NCBI RefSeq assembly: GCF_010111755.1
Contig: NC_088961.1
Coordinates: 806,001 to 870,000 of the forward strand
DNA length: 64,000 bases
Direction: 5' to 3'
Origin: Nakaseomyces glabratus
Lineage: Eukaryota > Ascomycota > Saccharomycetes > Saccharomycetales > Saccharomycetaceae
Shown: positions 40,249 through 49,868 of the stretch, one piece after another
Position numbering within the stretch: the stretch's first letter is position 1
Layout of the letters: every line of letters begins with the position of its first letter
Translations under genes and position numbers: made by a program
Notes under the pieces: generated by a model
Databases searched by the model: none
Told to the model about the DNA's origin: nothing
The model's input: the letters and a program-made list of their open reading frames with translations, nothing else

Positions 40249-40309
40249 ACACCCTGACACCCCTAAATTACACCCAGACATCTTGGATAACAACTGCGCC
40301 CATCCATTT
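40249..40309 (+). promoter_or_regulatory. Cluster of three Rap1-like sites
   Basis: ACACCCTGACAC (40249-40260), ACACCCAGACAT (40270-40281) and GCCCATCCATTT (40298-40309) resemble the Rap1 consensus ACACCCATACAT, in tandem and followed by a T-run as in ribosomal protein promoters. The first two start 21 bp apart. RPS21 is the only ribosomal gene nearby, but its ATG is about 950 bp downstream, unusually far. Confidence 0.55.
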
Positions 40310-41260
40310 TTTTTCATTGGCTATCATTTTTGTCTTCAGTTTTCTAAAGAAGAAGCGAAGCAACATCGCAAATATTCCGCATTGGGAAAAAATGTGAAAC
40401 TATCCAAGGGTACACTTCTTAGAACAAACCGTAGCAAACGTAATTCAACCACCGCAAAAGCTCCAAAACTCTGGATGTAGAAACTACCGACAAACGAAGG
40501 ACACACGTATAATCATAGACCCAGTATAAGTCATAGGAATATATCCCAACTACGTCCGTTTCTAAGTAGCAGAACTTGCCTCACATGAGGACAGTTGTGC
40601 CAGTGAAAGAATATCACAGAGACACACCTGTAGGAATTGCAAACTCACTTCGCAAAGGGAAAGGCTACACACACAAGCACACACAAGAGTACGCACACAC
40701 ACCATTTCCACTTCTACTGCACTTCCCACTGTTCTGTACCTCCCTTCCCACCTGAAAGCAAAGGCACAGAAGCAGCCGTAATGAGACAAACGCAGTACAA
40801 AGAAACACTGTAAGTAGCAGTAAGTATCATTTACAACGTGAGTATCATTTGTCTCTTCACCCCTCCCACTACCTAGTCTGTGCAGATACAGGACAACATG
40901 CAAAATATCTGTTGTTCTGCGCGAATTTAGTATGTCCGTCGGTTGTGAGACGGGACACACAGGAACACAGAAAGCACCATGTGTCGTTGTACGATGTATT
41001 TTCTCAGTTTTCACCCAAAATTTTTTTTTTTTTTCCAAAAATTTTTCGCTCGTTCTCTCCCATCCAGTTCCAAAAATTTTTGCAATTGGAAGCGTTTCAC
41101 TTTTGGCAAAAAAAAAAAATTGAAAAAAAAACTTTCAAGGCCCCAGTAATAACTTTTAGGCGATATTATACACTGTATATATTATAGATTATAGATTTTT
41201 TTCTTGAATTTATTCTTAAGTGAAGGAACCAATAGATAATACAGTAATCACCTAGACAAA

Positions 41261-42105
41261 ATGGAGAACGATAAGGGTCAATTAGTATGTTTAATTTTTG
41301 ATTATGAGAAAGGAAACTGGCGGAAGTTGATCGATAGTCCACCGTTGTGAGTTGTGGGTATAATTCGAGTGGTGCCGATGTGAACTCTATATTGTCGGTG
41401 CCCAAATGAATATTGATCAGTTAGGCCTGTGGATGTTAAGATACTCTTACTAACAAATTGCCATTATAAAAAAAAACAATCTAATCTTATTCCAACATAT
41501 GAATTTTTTAAAAATGCCAAAGTGTAATTCCATTGAATTAATCTCGAGAACCACTGCTATTATGATATTTAGAGGATTTGGAAAGAAAATTACTACACCT
41601 TGAGTGATGAAGATTGATGAAAAGGAGACAATAAAACTCTTTGATGAGAACTAGGTGGATATCAATATACCATACAACCATATCTGATGTACAGTACAAG
41701 TGGACTTATTTGAACAACATAATTTTCAATTTTTAAAAAAAAACAACCTATGCGAAAACCAGAGCAAGTGAGTTCTCTTGATTAGGGCAAGGGCACTTTA
41801 AAAAAAAATAGTTGAATCTAAACGTTAGAAAATAAGATTTGTTTTTTTCTGAATTATTTTTACAGGTCGAACTTTACATTCCAAGAAAGTGTTCTGCTAC
41901 CAACAGAATCATCAAGGCCGATGACCACGCTTCTGTTCAAATCAACATCGCTAAGGTTGATGAAGAAGGCCGTGCCATCCCAGGTGAATACATCACTTAC
42001 GCTCTATCCGGTAACGTTAGAGCTAGAGGTGAATCTGACGACTCTTTGAACCGTTTGGCTCAAAACGACGGTTTGTTGAAGAACGTCTGGTCTTACTCCC
42101 GTTAA
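41261..42105 (+). CDS. RPS21: 40S ribosomal protein eS21 (RPS21), two exons
   Basis: The product is 87 residues, identical in length to S. cerevisiae Rps21. Exon 1 is 41261-41284 (MENDKGQL) and exon 2 is 41866-42105 ([25 protein letters not shown] onward, ending [10 protein letters not shown]). The 5' splice site is GTATGT, and the 3' splice site is TTTTTACAG. The join falls exactly between two codons and gives the known protein without gaps. eS21 is on the small subunit, contacting uS2, and is needed for 18S rRNA maturation. Codon bias is strong. S. cerevisiae has the duplicates RPS21A and RPS21B; order after TRM2 matches RPS21A. The open frame that starts upstream of exon 2 inside the intron is not used. 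Confidence 0.96.
41285..41865 (+). other. RPS21 intron, 581 nt, with distal branch site
   Basis: It begins GTATGT and ends TTTTTACAG. A perfect TACTAAC branch site is at 41448-41454, 411 nt before the 3' splice site. I found no equally good branch site closer to the end. The S. cerevisiae RPS21A intron is much shorter. The region between branch site and acceptor contains A-rich runs and several earlier AG dinucleotides. Confidence 0.85.
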
Positions 42106-42592
42106 GATCGTATTAGTGGAAATGCAATGGAAAAGAAATATATTGGCGTGAATACACCGTAACATTAAAGTTTACAATTTTGTTTATTATCTATTCTACT
42201 TATATTTTTTTTTCTTTTATTTTTACATATATCATTTTTAATAAAGCAAATATCTTCATAATAAACAGAAATACCTTTCATTTTGAACTAATAGAAAAGA
42301 AATTTGGGGCGCAAGTTCCGCTTTACACATAAATTAATTATAGTTTAATGTTTTGGAGTCATAGATGGGGTCAAAATGATCAAGCTTTGACGACTTCATT
42401 GAATTATGTACAATATATGCCGTCTAGACGTACTAGTAATAAACTGTGTACACCAGTGACAGATGCGTTAACTACAATATTAATACTTAAAGTAAAACTT
42501 ATACGTAGTCCATTTATCCTACATCCGAGATGCAAATATATACTGATATTAATACAAAATTTGAACAGCAGTTTTGAAATTCGACTGGGTTC
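42106..42592. other. Convergent RPS21/SEC10 3' spacer
   Basis: 487 bp, AT-rich, with a T-rich tract near 42207 just after RPS21. An open frame at 42348-42671 overlaps the SEC10 end and has no family pattern. No gene is supported. Confidence 0.45.
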
Positions 42593-45061
42593 CTATGTGT
42601 ACTGTCTCAGACTTTGTTTCATATTACTCATAAAATTATCCTGGTTAAAGTCCTCACGATTCGCAATATAAGTTTGTATTATGCCTCTGCTCATGTGCGC
42701 CAAATGGCCTTCTTTCGTAAGTGAATCCAGAAGGTCGGGTTGAACTGTGAACAAATTTGCCAGTTCTCTAAGTGTGGCAAACTTCTCCGACAAATCTGGA
42801 ATATCCCAATCATCTACCGTAGTTTGATACCCGATGATGTCCTTTGTAACAATAATACCACCAGTGGAATTTACCTGAAATTTCCCATAATGATCAAGTA
42901 ACAATCTATAAAGATCCTCTCCAATTGTTGACAGGAATGTTGTCAAATTTTGAGACTTCAAATGCTGTGATACCTGTGAATACGTGCTATTTAATAAGTT
43001 CACAATTTCTACAGCTGGCTGTGTATCTTGATCTAATAAGTCTAATGACTTTGGTAAAAAGTCCTTCCGCTTTTGCTTTGATAATGATGCTATAAATTTG
43101 TTTGAAAATTGTTGGAATACCTCCTCCATAATGAGATTAATCATTACTTCACAGTTCTTTACTTGTGAATTAGTTGCTATTATGACCTTCTTCTTAACGT
43201 CGGGATAATTACTCAGGAGGGGTAAACAAACAGATTTTATTAAAGTTGATAATAAGCTCAGAATTTCAGTAGTAATTGAAATATACTTCATGCTTGACAA
43301 GTCAATCTCATCGACCTTGTTTTGTTCAGGTTTAGAGATTGAACAATATGCAACCTCGAGTGCATTCTTGACATATGAGCCTATAATACCCATTGAAGCT
43401 AGTTCTAAAATTTCATAAATACATGATGTTGCTTTGTTTGGAATCAGTTCCATAACTCTAGCAATAGCTTCCACAATACATTTAATAATTGCATCAACAG
43501 TTTCTAAGTTATAACCATCATCACCAGCATGGTCAATAGGTGATCCATTTTCATTTTCTTTGACAGATCTAGATCTCGATACGGGAAGTATATCCTTATC
43601 AATACGGGATTTCATAAATGTTGTTATCTGTGACAATTTACTATTGGCCGTATTAGTTGTAGATAATTCATTAATTCTCGTTTCTGGAGAGTCATTGGTA
43701 GATGCTTTGAATTTATTTGTTAGTAGTCTTTGCCTTATATCCTTTTCATGCAGTGTATTGAATCTCGATGTCATCTCTATCAAAATAATTTCCAAGCTTC
43801 TTTTTTCAATATCAAAGTATTTTGATCTGTCAAATAACCATCTCGAGAAGAAATCCGTGTAGCATTGTTCCAAAGCTGCCTGCAAATTAGCCTCATTTTC
43901 AACTTCTAACAATTGGAAATAATCCGTTAGATCTTTCACAAATTTCCCAAGCAGACTATAAAGAGAATGCAAAGTTCTAACATAAGCCAAGTGCGAAAAT
44001 GACAGTGCCGAGTTCAGTAGAAATTCCAGTTGAGGCTCAATCTTTTGAGCAAAAGTTCTCTGAATAAACAACTGTAATACGTATGATGCACTATCTTCAA
44101 AAACCCTCTTAACAATCTTTGACTCATTCTTTATTACTTCTTCAATATTCTTGAGCATATCTACCAACTCTTGGGAATAAACTATTATATGATAGTTTGG
44201 ATCCATAAGTTTATCCCTCACATCCTCAGATAAATATGGTGACTCACCTGTCATAGATTTGTTAACTTCATCTGAATCCAAAAAGAAGTTATGTTGATTT
44301 ATGAAACTTTGAATAACGTTTATACCATCGTTGTAATGATTCAGTATTAGGGCGATCTCATTTAATTGTGTGAAATTGTTTTCTCTGTAAGCATTATTGA
44401 ATTTGGTTAGCATTTCGTTTTCCATCTCTTCAGCATACTTCTCAATAGTCGATGTGGTACTTTTTGTTGCGGGTATAGAGTTTGTTTCTATCTTGCGAGC
44501 TAGTAACAATTGGTTCTTTATCAGTACAGCGGCGTTTAGTCTATTGGCCAACTTTTTGGAGTTTAACATATTATCCACATATTCAGATTTACCATTCTTG
44601 AGGAATGTATTGTACTGTATAATCAATTCTATCGACTTAATATAGTTCTTCTTCTTTTTGATCGAATTCTGGAGCTTCTCACTTAAAGGGGACACCATTT
44701 GATTGATTGATGTTAATTTATTATCCAGATAATTATAATTATCGACTAGCTTACCCAATCCAGATGATAAATTCAACACCTTTGAAGAGTATGCCAGTTC
44801 CTGCTTAGAGACAGCGTCTGCCATCATCTGCTTATCATTATCCATGCGTTCTTGTAGAGAGGTCAATTCTTTCAATATGGACTCAAACGTACGGATATAT
44901 GGCTTGGGATCAAGCTTCTTATTCCATGCTGTGCTATCAACAGGGTCACGATCCCTACCGACCTCTTGTACAAACTCTTCAACGGTAAGCCCGCCCAGGA
45001 AGTTGTTAGGGTCATGAATCAATTTCTTCCACCGAGGATCCAGCTCATATAAAGAGTTCAT
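42593..45061 (-). CDS. SEC10: Exocyst subunit Sec10
   Basis: 822 residues (S. cerevisiae Sec10 is 871). The exocyst tethers secretory vesicles to the plasma membrane at growth sites; Sec10 pairs with Sec15. The N-terminus SLYELDPRWKKLIHDPNNFLGGLTVEEFVQEV is typical of yeast Sec10, followed by a coiled-coil stretch (residues ~60-160) and long helical-bundle repeats with no enzymatic motif. A polar, Ser-rich insertion lies around residues 440-520. The gene is on chromosome XII in S. cerevisiae, so its place beside RPS21 marks a rearrangement. First ATG used. Confidence 0.92.
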   Translation of the reverse strand: MNSLYELDPRWKKLIHDPNNFLGGLTVEEFVQEVGRDRDPVDSTAWNKKLDPKPYIRTFESILKELTSLQERMDNDKQMMADAVSKQELAYSSKVLNLSSGLGKLVDNYNYLDNKLTSINQMVSPLSEKLQNSIKKKKNYIKSIELIIQYNTFLKNGKSEYVDNMLNSKKLANRLNAAVLIKNQLLLARKIETNSIPATKSTTSTIEKYAEEMENEMLTKFNNAYRENNFTQLNEIALILNHYNDGINVIQSFINQHNFFLDSDEVNKSMTGESPYLSEDVRDKLMDPNYHIIVYSQELVDMLKNIEEVIKNESKIVKRVFEDSASYVLQLFIQRTFAQKIEPQLEFLLNSALSFSHLAYVRTLHSLYSLLGKFVKDLTDYFQLLEVENEANLQAALEQCYTDFFSRWLFDRSKYFDIEKRSLEIILIEMTSRFNTLHEKDIRQRLLTNKFKASTNDSPETRINELSTTNTANSKLSQITTFMKSRIDKDILPVSRSRSVKENENGSPIDHAGDDGYNLETVDAIIKCIVEAIARVMELIPNKATSCIYEILELASMGIIGSYVKNALEVAYCSISKPEQNKVDEIDLSSMKYISITTEILSLLSTLIKSVCLPLLSNYPDVKKKVIIATNSQVKNCEVMINLIMEEVFQQFSNKFIASLSKQKRKDFLPKSLDLLDQDTQPAVEIVNLLNSTYSQVSQHLKSQNLTTFLSTIGEDLYRLLLDHYGKFQVNSTGGIIVTKDIIGYQTTVDDWDIPDLSEKFATLRELANLFTVQPDLLDSLTKEGHLAHMSRGIIQTYIANREDFNQDNFMSNMKQSLRQYT

Positions 45062-46350
45062 CCTTGCTTACTAAACTACTTTATCGTTGAACTAAATATA
45101 GTTTGATAAGTGCAAAATCTATAACATGAACTGGTAATTGAGTTGTTCCCATTATATTTTGTACATCGAATTTGTATTGTTAATTATCATTATTGTGATG
45201 CATCTTTGAAAGGGGATCAAAGCAAAATTCGTAACCTGCGCTATGTATCAAGGCAGTAAAGCCCATGTTATAGAATACAAAATTGAACATTGCAATGCTA
45301 ACCCTTTTATACAAGAATGTAAAAGCAGCAAGATTAGTATATAAACAGTTTCTTGTTTATTATTTTATCGAATATTTGTTGATACAATGGGGTTCTAATT
45401 TTTTTCTTAAGTGTGTAGTGGCGGAGTGTCGCTAATTGAATTATAGCCTTGACACAAAACAATAAATAATATCTACAGTAAAACTTTACACACATAAACA
45501 CATCTTCTTGTAGTTTTATTTCCCAAACTATTGTTTTACATCATAACACAAAATTTACCTCAGTATTTATTTACAGAGTTCTATTGTGCCTAAAATACCT
45601 GTGTATTTGAAATAGCTTTTGTGAAGACGATACAAAGTATGACAAACCCAATAAAGATAATTAGGAACTTCTTTGAAGAGCTAGCCTTTGCATTTCATAT
45701 ATTATGTTTTGGTGGCGCAAACCAGTATTATTTGATATAATTTTTTATGACTTGATTGTGATGCTAACAGCTTTTCCAATCAAAAGACCAATACGGCATG
45801 GAGAAAGAGAGAAAATAGCAACAGCTTTTTTACTGAGAGATACAATAGAAAAATGTTATATATTGGAATATAATTGATTTTTTCTTAGACAAATTGAAAC
45901 CATATAGATGCAATGATGTATATATTCAATGAACGCACATGCTGTTAATAATTTTCATGCTCACTTACAGCAAGATAGAATTAGAATTAAAAGATAAATT
46001 CATATCCCCAGATATTTTATTCCATTAGCCAACTATCAGTAAAGTTTTGTTAAACAATCAGAATTGATCCATATAATACAGTAGATTATTATAACGATCG
46101 GCACAGCCCAATTATATTATTATTCAATGGATATTGTGATATCACTTTTTACCACTAAACGCGTTATGAGTTTCAAAGTGTCGAAACACGTCTTTCACTC
46201 TGTTCTCTCGAGATTGCTCTTTGGAAGGATCCTCGACAAACAAATATATAAGAAACAATGGGGAATCGGATCGAAAAGGAATTAAGAGTAGTAGGGGGAG
46301 AAGATATTGTACGCTTTTACTCACATAGTATATCATACAATAAAGGGAAA
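45062..46350. promoter_or_regulatory. Divergent SEC10/EMP24 promoter region
   Basis: 1289 bp, very AT-rich, long for two housekeeping promoters. The right end holds TATATAAG (46245-46252), about 100 bp before the EMP24 start. I see no conserved ORF, tRNA or box C/D snoRNA in it. Confidence 0.45.
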
Positions 46351-46950
46351 ATGCTATTTGGTATTCTAGTTGCGCTATTTCTGAGCGTTGTGTCAGCACA
46401 CAATGTTCTATTGCCTCCACATGGCCGCAGATGCTTTACCGAGAAGCTAGGGAAAGGCGATGAGTTGTCTATTACATTCCAATTTGGTGACAGAGATCCA
46501 GAATCCAGCCATCAATTGACTGGTGACTTCACATTGACTGGTGTTGACAGTAACACTTTGCATAAAACTCTCAGAGATGTATCGCACGGTGATGTTGTCT
46601 TCAGTGCCCCTCACTCCGGGAACTTCGAATATTGTTTCTCCAATGAGAACTCTAACATCAAGACCAAGGACGTTACTTTCAACATGCACGGTATTGTTTA
46701 CGTTGACTTAGATGATCCAAACGCCAACACCTTGGACAGTGCCGTTAGAAAATTGGCCAAGCTAACCAATGAAGTTAAGGACGAGCAAAGTTACATTGTC
46801 ATTAGAGAGCGTACCCACAGAAACACCGCCGAATCCACCAACGACCGTGTCAAGTGGTGGTCTATCTTCCAATTGGGACTTGTCGTTGCCAACTCTTTGT
46901 TTCAAATCTACTACTTAAAGAGATTCTTCGAAGTTACCTCTTTTGTTTAA
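46351..46950 (+). CDS. EMP24: p24-family COPII cargo receptor Emp24
   Basis: 199 residues from the ATG at 46351. Emp24 works with Erv25 and Erp proteins in ER-to-Golgi vesicles, sorting GPI-anchored and other cargo. Order: signal peptide (residues 1-16, MLFGILVALFLSVVSA), GOLD domain with the cysteine pair in GRRCFTEKL and FEYCFSNEN, a coiled-coil neck (VDLDDPNANTLDSAVRKLAKLTNEVKDEQSYIVIRERTHRNTAESTNDRVKWW), one transmembrane helix, and a short cytosolic tail with the FF COPII signal (LKRFFEVTSFV). The frame extends up to an ATG at 46258, but that ATG is only 6 bp after the TATA box and would bury the signal peptide, so I reject it. Confidence 0.95.
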   Translation: MLFGILVALFLSVVSAHNVLLPPHGRRCFTEKLGKGDELSITFQFGDRDPESSHQLTGDFTLTGVDSNTLHKTLRDVSHGDVVFSAPHSGNFEYCFSNENSNIKTKDVTFNMHGIVYVDLDDPNANTLDSAVRKLAKLTNEVKDEQSYIVIRERTHRNTAESTNDRVKWWSIFQLGLVVANSLFQIYYLKRFFEVTSFV

Positions 46951-47271
46951 GGTAATGAGCTGAAATGCAGAACTGCACCATACAGTGACTAAAAACAAAT
47001 TAGAAGAAGGCATTATAAACCTGACTGTGACTTCACATTTATTCATGATGATATACCCACAGTTAAGAATTTATACATATACATAACAACTTAAATACTT
47101 TTGTATATTTGTCATTAGTTTATAAAGAATATTAAAACAGAAACGCAAAAACCATTATGACTATTTCTTTTCATTGCTTTAGACACTAGAAATAGTACTA
47201 TTGCTAACATTCAATAGATGGGTTTTCAATCCAACTTTAGTTATACAAATCAGATTAAAAAAAAAAAATAA
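46951..47271. other. EMP24 3' flank up to tRNA-His
   Basis: 321 bp of AT-rich sequence. A run of 11 A ends just before the tRNA; because the tRNA is read on the minus strand this is a T-run directly downstream of it, the Pol III terminator. Nothing else is seen. Confidence 0.5.
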
Positions 47272-47343
47272 TGCCATTTCCTAGAATCGAACCAGGGTTT
47301 CATCGGCCACAACGATGTGTACTAACCACTATACTAAAATGGC
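47272..47343 (-). tRNA. tRNA-His (anticodon GTG)
   Basis: A 72-nt gene on the minus strand. The acceptor stem is GCCATTT paired with AAATGGC, followed by discriminator A. The A box region is TAGTATAGTGGTTAG, the anticodon loop has GTG (TTGTGGC), and the B box is GGTTCGATTCT. It is nearly identical to yeast tRNA-His as I recall it. The extra 5' G of tRNA-His is added after transcription. The long T-run right after the gene is the terminator. There is no intron. Confidence 0.96.
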
Positions 47344-48032
47344 GTATTAATTTGATATGTGTTCTAAAACGAATGGTATATGATATTATTTAGATTTTCA
47401 ATTTTGCCGGAAACAATCATATAAAATAAACGTCTTTTCACGACCGGTAAGCTATCAAATTGATCCAATTGAGACATCCAGTAACTCAATTTCATAATCA
47501 ATTTTGTATTGAATCCTGATAGCAGTCGTGAACATCTAAATTAATATATAGTTTCTCAATAGGCCACTAATCTAATTATACTGCATATAAAACCCTACTT
47601 GCATTATATTCAATGATTTAAGTATGTTGATGTCAAGATATAACAACTAATTTCTACAAAAACAACTAATCTCTGCTAAAACTATGCCTGCAAATGTCTA
47701 CTAGAAGCCTAGAGACTAAAACATCAATACATGCAATTGAGTACCCTCTAATTAGCTCATGGTACGAGCTCCCCTCTGTTGACTTCCCACCGCATAACTG
47801 AATAATTTGAATCACATCAGGACAGCCCATTGCGAACATCGACATAACCAATTTTCCATTATTTTATCGAATATAGCATCCTTGATAACAATTGATCACA
47901 TCTCGGTGATTCCTAGAATTTTGGCCGTTTTGATTTCACTACATTGGAGCATAGCAAGAACACTATCTGTCCGATTTATTAACTAAAAGAAATTAAGAAC
48001 GCAAATAAGATCTCAATTGGAAAACCAGATAG
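47344..48032. promoter_or_regulatory. Region between tRNA-His and YPF1
   Basis: 689 bp, AT-rich, containing the YPF1 promoter. I see no clear LTR remnant despite the tRNA neighbour, and no supportable ORF. Confidence 0.4.
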
Positions 48033-49730
48033 ATGTCGTCTCCTTTTAGGGCTGCTGCAGAACAGGTATTAGCCAAATTTTTAAGTCCTCATAGTAATGA
48101 AACTACCACAGTGGACTCCGAATTGGTAGATGTGTTCAATAAAGTGAACACATTCATGTCAACTAACCAGTCTCAACTTAATAAAGTGTTTGATAGATGG
48201 GTCGATAGAACAACATTCTCATTTACTCAACTTATATCAACCCATCCTTCGCTATATGCTTGCGTTGGTATGCTGGCCTTTGCGCTTACTGTTGTAACAT
48301 TAGGGTCTTTCACCTCAATCAAATCAATTCCACATACTGCCTTGCCACCAACAAAGTATGATCCTTTGTTCGACCCCACTGATTTTGATTTGGATACTGA
48401 AAGTATAATTGTTCATAAAAATGAAACTGATGCCCAGAAGAAGAAAGATGGCCATAAATTAGCTAACTACGACAAAATTGACGTAAGACATTCTTTATTA
48501 ATCCCTCTGAGTTGCGGTGCTGTTTTGATGACATTGTATTTTTTTATTAAGAGGTTGCAGGTCAGATGGCTTTCCATCATAGTTAAGGGCTTGACTTATC
48601 AGTCCATACTTTCCCACACTTTCGCTGCTACTTTTGTTTACAACTATTTGATACAAAGTTTCATTAGAAACTTGTCATACTTGTTTAAATTTAATCCGTT
48701 AAAGATTTTACCCAGATGCCGTCTAACAGTGTCAGACGATAATGTTGAAATTCATCAAACAGGAGCCGTTAGCAATCTTTGCTATAAGAATCAAATATCT
48801 GGTAAAATCCAGGAGGCTAAAAGAGTTGAGAAGATTAAGAAGACATCATGGGAAAGCCACATGTACAGACGTGAACTTAAAGCACCATCTTCCGTTAAAT
48901 CTGATTCACAAATTCTCAATGTTTATATGTCAGATGCCACAATTTATTCGTTTATTTTTGCATGTATTATATCTGCGCTCTATTTTTGGTTTCCAAGGAA
49001 TTGGATGTTGACAAATATTGTTAGCTTGAATCTTTCAGTATGGACAATTTCTCAACTAAACCTTAAGAATTTGAAGTCTGGAACAATGATTCTACTAGTG
49101 TTGTTCTTCTATGACATTTACTTCGTGTTTTACAATGACGTGATGGTTACTGTAGCCACCCAATTGGAGTTACCATTTAAACTTTCAATTCCAGTCAAAT
49201 TCAATCCTGCCAGTAAAAAGTTTGATTTTTCATTCCTTGGGCTTGGCGATATGATCATCCCTGGCATGTTTATTGCAATGTGTTATAAGTTTGATATCTG
49301 GAAATGGCATCTAAAAAATGTCGACCGTGAATTTCATCTCTTGAATTGGGGGTACATCGGCACATATTTCAAAGTTGCCTTGATATCTTATGCATTGTCT
49401 ATGGTTACCTGTATGCTTTGCTTAAACATATTCAATGTTGCACAACCTGCATTACTTTACATCGTCCCATTTTTGTTAATATCGATAAGTGTCGTAGCTA
49501 AATTCAACAATGATTTTAAGGATATGTGGAATTTACAATTTGATGTCATTGAGATAGATGATGAAAAACTAAGTTCTGGTCGTTTGGAGAAGGAGGACCA
49601 ACTGACCTACTCTGAATTATTAGAATCCGATTATATTGAAGATTCTGACACAGATGTTAATTCTGACTTCACACCTGAATCAGATGACGATTTGAGCTTA
49701 TCTGATGATGATGACGAGGCGGAAGATTAG
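48033..49730 (+). CDS. YPF1: Signal-peptide-peptidase family intramembrane aspartyl protease
   Basis: 565 residues (S. cerevisiae Ypf1 is 587). It cleaves within ER membrane proteins and takes part in ER-associated turnover. The catalytic motifs are FYDIYFVF (Tyr360-Asp361) and GLGD (403-406), with the family QPALLY/PAL motif at 472-474. About nine hydrophobic segments surround them. The C-terminus after about residue 500 is soluble, with a very acidic end (SDFTPESDDDLSLSDDDDEAED). It is convergent with HSL1, as YKL100C and YKL101W are. First ATG used. Confidence 0.94.
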   Translation: MSSPFRAAAEQVLAKFLSPHSNETTTVDSELVDVFNKVNTFMSTNQSQLNKVFDRWVDRTTFSFTQLISTHPSLYACVGMLAFALTVVTLGSFTSIKSIPHTALPPTKYDPLFDPTDFDLDTESIIVHKNETDAQKKKDGHKLANYDKIDVRHSLLIPLSCGAVLMTLYFFIKRLQVRWLSIIVKGLTYQSILSHTFAATFVYNYLIQSFIRNLSYLFKFNPLKILPRCRLTVSDDNVEIHQTGAVSNLCYKNQISGKIQEAKRVEKIKKTSWESHMYRRELKAPSSVKSDSQILNVYMSDATIYSFIFACIISALYFWFPRNWMLTNIVSLNLSVWTISQLNLKNLKSGTMILLVLFFYDIYFVFYNDVMVTVATQLELPFKLSIPVKFNPASKKFDFSFLGLGDMIIPGMFIAMCYKFDIWKWHLKNVDREFHLLNWGYIGTYFKVALISYALSMVTCMLCLNIFNVAQPALLYIVPFLLISISVVAKFNNDFKDMWNLQFDVIEIDDEKLSSGRLEKEDQLTYSELLESDYIEDSDTDVNSDFTPESDDDLSLSDDDDEAED

Positions 49731-49868
49731 AACTTGACAATTTGAATAAGCATTCTTGAGGCATATAACACACACCGCGCATTTATTCTTACAAGTTTAC
49801 TATTAATATTATAGTATTTATTATGAATTCGGCATAAATAATAATTAAGTACGATAGTAACTAATATT

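Larger units (their letters stand above)
40099..41260. promoter_or_regulatory. TRM2-to-RPS21 intergenic region
   Basis: 1162 bp. In order it has a TA repeat (40129-40163), a Rap1-like triplet (40249-40309), CA-rich sequence near 40670-40705, a run of 15 T (41020-41034), further A/T tracts, and a TATATATTATA stretch near 41174. The A/T tracts are typical of ribosomal protein promoters. Open frames here (for example minus 40562-41038) follow repeats and show no family pattern. Confidence 0.5.

Noticed and set aside
40283..40480. Lys/Arg-rich open frame after the Rap1-like cluster, considered as a small ribosomal protein or exon
   Set aside because: It starts at TTG, matches no ribosomal protein that I know, and has no consensus splice signals around it.
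41604..41687. Box C/D snoRNA inside the RPS21 intron (GTGATGA at 41604-41610, CTGA at 41684-41687)
   Set aside because: The boxes are compatible in spacing, but there is no convincing terminal stem or C'/D' pair, and no guide match could be tested.
46258..46350. 31-residue upstream extension of EMP24
   Set aside because: Its ATG is 6 bp after the TATA box, so transcripts should start downstream, and it would displace the signal peptide.
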